Shown one piece after another: positions 63,102 through 64,000 of a stretch of 64,000 nucleotides of DNA. Source of the stretch: Arcicella rigui (GTDB lineage Bacteria; Bacteroidota; Bacteroidia; Cytophagales; Spirosomataceae); the NCBI RefSeq assembly GCF_034929435.1, contig NZ_JAYFUM010000009.1:174255-238254 (forward strand), written 5' to 3'. Under the pieces are notes generated by a model that was given only the letters and a program-made list of their open reading frames with translations, had not been told where the DNA came from and searched no databases. Positions within the stretch are counted from its first letter, which is position 1; each line of letters starts with the position of its first letter. The position numbers and the translations under genes are program-made.

Positions 63102-63779
63102 ATGACTTTCAGAAATCGTCTGCAATATTTATTGGTTAAACGGCTACAAATTTCTAATAAAATGGCTTTGTCGTTAATTGAATCTGGGGCGGTTTTGGTG
63201 AATACTTTGGCTGTAAAAGAAAATGTTTTGATTGATTTGGAAGATGAAGTAGTCTATCAAGGAGAAATACTCAAAGCTGCGAAAAAAATGATTTACTTGG
63301 CTTTTTATAAAGCTCGTGGTATCGAAACTACGCTCAATACGGATATTCCTAACAACCTAAAAGAGCTTTTACCTTTTGAAGATATTTTTCCCGTTGGCAG
63401 ATTAGACAAAGAATCAGAAGGATTATTATTACTCACCAACGACGGTCGCCTTTTTGATAAAACCCTCCGCAAAGAACATCAAACCGAAAAAGAATATTTA
63501 GTAACGGTCGATAAAGTAATTGATGACGAATTTATCGCCCGAATGTCTGGTGGCATTACCATCATGGGAAAAAAAACCTTGCCTTGTCGGCTTGAAAAAA
63601 TCAATGACTTTACCTTTAAAATCATTTTAGTACAAGGCTTAAATCGACAAATCCGAAGGATGTGTTATCAACTGCATTACGAAGTATTGGAGCTTATCAG
63701 AATCAGAATAGGCAATGTTACTTTAGGCGATTTACGTCCGAATGAGTATAGGGTGTTAGATAGGAGTTATGAATTATAA
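63102..63779 (+). CDS. Pseudouridine synthase of the RsuA/RluB/E/F family (RluF-like)
   Basis: The 225-residue enzyme isomerises uridine in rRNA. It has an N-terminal S4 RNA-binding domain (LVKRLQISNKMALSLIESGAVLVN, about 11-34), the catalytic aspartate in FPVGRLDKESEGLLLLTNDG (about 96-115) and the C-terminal GLNRQIRRMCYQLHYEVLELIRIRIG stretch like RluF. It is shorter than E. coli RluF, as are many Bacteroidota members. The ATG at 63102 gives a complete S4 domain. The exact rRNA target is inferred only. Confidence 0.9.
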   Translation: MTFRNRLQYLLVKRLQISNKMALSLIESGAVLVNTLAVKENVLIDLEDEVVYQGEILKAAKKMIYLAFYKARGIETTLNTDIPNNLKELLPFEDIFPVGRLDKESEGLLLLTNDGRLFDKTLRKEHQTEKEYLVTVDKVIDDEFIARMSGGITIMGKKTLPCRLEKINDFTFKIILVQGLNRQIRRMCYQLHYEVLELIRIRIGNVTLGDLRPNEYRVLDRSYEL

Positions 63780-64000
63780 ATTATGAGATTAAATAATACC
63801 TCCCGGTAGCGTTCAACCTCACCCCCAACCCCCTCTCCTGCAAAGAGGGGGCTTTTTAGTTCCAAAATCTCCCCTCTCAATAGCAGGGTTGTTAAGTTCT
63901 GGCATTAAAACATAGTTCTTTGAAATTTTGACCAAATATTATTTGGGCGTACTTAATAGAGTCATTGACATTTTGTCTGAGATAATTAAGGGAAACTGCA
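63780..64000. other. Intergenic end of window
   Basis: Contains a G+C-rich terminator (63829-63857) and no gene that I can recognise. The sequence from about 63880 to the end may be the upstream or coding start of the next gene, but no frame is long enough to judge. Confidence 0.4.
63829..63857 (+). terminator. Intrinsic terminator after the rluF-like gene
   Basis: The stem CCCCCTCT/AGAGGGGG with loop CCTGCAA is followed by CTTTTT. Its surrounding C-rich words (ACCCCCAACCCCC) are a recurrent Bacteroidota-type repeat, so it may be a dispersed element as well as a terminator. Confidence 0.75.

Overview
The window is low-GC DNA that reads as a chromosomal piece of a Bacteroidota bacterium, most likely a Cytophagales relative (inference). 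Pointers seen directly are a SusC/SusD pair, a type IX secretion C-terminal sorting domain, a fused MurF-alanine racemase, TAnnTTTG-type -7 promoter elements close to start codons, and many Sec and lipoprotein signal peptides. There is no prophage, rRNA, tRNA or CRISPR array that I can recognise.

Layout. 0-3.2 kb: a minus-strand thiamine operon (thiS, thiC, a ThiE-like gene cut by the window edge) behind a TPP riboswitch. 3.5-24.7 kb: mainly core and housekeeping genes: an AraC regulator with a PfkB-like kinase, YebC, CorA, a DeoR regulator, MurF-Alr, Pgk, two paired membrane proteins, a VRR-NUC nuclease, a ribosome hibernation factor, MetK and lycopene cyclase. 24.9-28.6 kb: an accessory stretch with a 42-bp tandem repeat array, an ArsR/MerTP/GDCCVxC metal operon bounded by a hairpin resembling an integron attC site, a decayed REP-associated transposase with its flanking inverted repeats, a VOC gene fragment and a MazEF toxin-antitoxin pair. 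28.6-42.1 kb: envelope and core functions (bestrophin, TlpA-like thioredoxin, AhcY, MurF, a T9SS cargo protein, FtsK).

42.3-56.9 kb is a carbohydrate-type locus: an FG-GAP/UnbV lipoprotein, SusD, SusC, a nucleoside-hydrolase-like enzyme, a myo-inositol oxygenase, a LacI regulator and a secreted esterase. Palindromic ACGTTT-centred operators lie before susC and before the inositol oxygenase gene, which suggests a single LacI-controlled regulon that imports and oxidises a cyclitol or inositol-containing substrate (inference). 57.0-63.0 kb is a second accessory stretch: an FRG-domain protein, a zinc alcohol dehydrogenase, a roughly 235-bp hairpin-rich direct repeat, a chimeric pseudogene made of dehydrogenase and SDR pieces, a small protein with a methyltransferase, and a Crp/Fnr-SDR pair that share an identical palindromic operator at the same distance from the promoter. 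A second copy of the 42-bp repeat array follows, then an RluF-like pseudouridine synthase.
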